From assembly GCF_029872155.1 (NCBI RefSeq), contig NZ_JARXLA010000008.1, positions 808,501-872,500 of the forward strand: a stretch of DNA of 64,000 bases, written 5' to 3'. Below are positions 63,067-64,000 of this stretch, piece by piece (the first letter of the stretch is position 1; every line of letters starts with the position of its first letter). This stretch comes from Hyphomicrobium sp. D-2. Lineage in GTDB: Bacteria; Pseudomonadota; Alphaproteobacteria; Rhizobiales; Hyphomicrobiaceae. The position numbers were made by a program, and so were the translations under genes. A model generated the notes under the pieces. It was not told where the DNA came from. It was given only the letters and a program-made list of their open reading frames with translations, and made no database searches.

Positions 63067-64000
63067 GCTGCCACCTCCTCAGCAAGACCGAGTTCGACCT
63101 GGCGCTGTTCGAGCTGCCCGGCCAGCCAAAGTAAGCCAGCTGCAATGTAGGTGGGCGGGTTTAGGGAACGCGGGTTCTCAAGTTCGAGCAGATCAAGCGC
63201 AAACTCAGCCTTGCCTCCGCCTGCCAGCGCAGCTTTGAGCGCGGCACCCAACGCATTCAGATCTGCGCTATCGGTAATAGCGCTTCGGAATTTCGCAATG
63301 AGACCCGTTCCAGGCAGCGTCTCGAAGAGCACGAGATTTGCCATAACGACCGCGTCCTCGAGCGTGTAGGTAAGCGCCTCAGAGGTTTGGCCTTTGAACG
63401 TTGCTTGGTGGGGTGACTGGTACGCCACGCGCACGGAAAAACCCTCGTCTACATAGCTTTTGACCTTCTCCGCCTCGGGTTTGTCTAGCAGAGGGTCCAG
63501 CTCATTGATGATCGGCCACCATGTTCGCAACGTGGCGTTCCGGGTGGTGCAGTCAGTCCCGCGGACCGGGGGCGCACTGGCACCGGCAGCGTTGCACGAA
63601 TCGAGGTCAGTAATGACGAGTGTAGTGAGCCCGATCTTTTCAATGAGGCTCCTCAGCTTGTGGGCGTGACTGCCTCCGATTTCAAGCCAAGTGATGTAGC
63701 TCTCCGAGAGCTTCGCAAATTCTGGGTGAGAGTTCACGAAATGGGGCACGAGAATGCGCTCAGCTGGCCCTTCGATAAGGACGGCCGCATCTGCAAAGAA
63801 GAGATCGCAGTGGGTGACACGCAGATATCTGGTCACAAACCGTTTGGTATCTGCGTCTGCGCCAAATGCACTCTCGAGATTGACCACGCACGACGTAGGT
63901 ATCGCGTCTGCGTCACCTGGTAAGCGACGGAAATAACGGAGTGCGTCGAACTCGCACTCGTGAGCGATATGGCTGGAGTGCGTGCTTACCACCATCTGCG
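63063..64000 (-). CDS. OLD-family ATPase/TOPRIM nuclease, partial (continues past the window)
   Basis: At least 312 codons; the ATPase N-terminus is cut off at the window edge. The visible start QMVVSTHSSHIAHE is the end of an ABC-type ATPase core (D-loop/switch His). The TOPRIM domain follows: VLIEGPAERILVPHF (Glu75, Glu79 counted from the first Met), then LVITDLDSCN (Asp130, Asp132). Such class 2 OLD proteins accompany UvrD-like helicases and form the nuclease part of Gabija. Overlap with the helicase gene implies one operon. Confidence 0.82.
   Translation of the reverse strand, partial: QMVVSTHSSHIAHECEFDALRYFRRLPGDADAIPTSCVVNLESAFGADADTKRFVTRYLRVTHCDLFFADAAVLIEGPAERILVPHFVNSHPEFAKLSESYITWLEIGGSHAHKLRSLIEKIGLTTLVITDLDSCNAAGASAPPVRGTDCTTRNATLRTWWPIINELDPLLDKPEAEKVKSYVDEGFSVRVAYQSPHQATFKGQTSEALTYTLEDAVVMANLVLFETLPGTGLIAKFRSAITDSADLNALGAALKAALAGGGKAEFALDLLELENPRSLNPPTYIAAGLLWLAGQLEQRQVELGLAEEVAA

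Overview
The window is ordinary high-GC chromosomal DNA of an alphaproteobacterium, most likely of the Hyphomicrobiales (Rhizobiales) type. The main support is the housekeeping block purN / purM / DUF2066 / CDP-alcohol phosphatidyltransferase / AI-2E permease / hdaA-like / ppk / ppx / J-domain protein / rnd / aspS, a GlyQ-GlyS type two-subunit glycyl-tRNA synthetase, and Rhizobiales-like AspRS sequence. No 16S rRNA gene is present, so the genus is not assigned.

Layout. 1-3.3 kb: small accessory genes (Gdx/SugE exporter, glyoxalase-like protein, Tat-exported metallo-beta-lactamase-fold hydrolase with a divergent AraC regulator). 3.3-7.1 kb: two tandem copies of a 534-aa autotransporter-like outer-membrane protein with nearly identical barrels and diverged N-terminal domains. 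7.1-12.6 kb: acetyltransferase, glyQ, two small unknown genes, glyS and a gamma-glutamylcyclotransferase-like protein. 12.9-20.4 kb: ABC-F ATPase, GYF_2 protein, ndk, RibD-C/DHFR-like reductase, cytochrome c, cytochrome P450. 20.6-31.9 kb: the conserved purine / polyphosphate / replication-regulation block, interrupted by a His-rich repeat protein between purN and purM. 32-43.5 kb: rnd, OmpA-like and TonB-like envelope proteins, an Ntn-hydrolase, aspS with an apparent frameshift, SIMPL and ceramidase-like proteins, then tRNA-Leu(UAA). 43.7-57.2 kb: TonB-dependent receptor with an 18-bp palindromic operator, NhaA, a Crp/Fnr regulator and a di-heme peroxidase, an apparent oxalate module (OprD-type porin, oxalate decarboxylase, AEC carrier), RmuC and a PAP2 phosphatase. 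57.3-64 kb: an accessory island that begins at a truncated creA gene and carries an AlpA-like HTH gene, a serine recombinase and three large nuclease/ATPase genes read leftward.

Most interesting regions. (1) The right-hand island looks like a phage-defence locus: a class 2 OLD-family ATPase/TOPRIM nuclease (cut by the window end) translationally coupled to a UvrD-like helicase (a Gabija-type pair), followed by a 682-aa protein joining a GHKL ATPase to a PD-(D/E)XK nuclease-like module. (2) A family of five structured palindromic repeats, with a constant GCCGG bulge and covarying stems, lies in three intergenic regions. (3) The tandem autotransporters are a mosaic of conserved barrel and diversified passenger. 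(4) aspS, an essential gene, is split between two frames. Possible regulatory RNAs and operators are listed separately with lower confidence.

Functions are inferred from protein motifs and recalled family knowledge; no database search was run. Start codons were chosen from ribosome-binding sites and family lengths and are flagged where uncertain.
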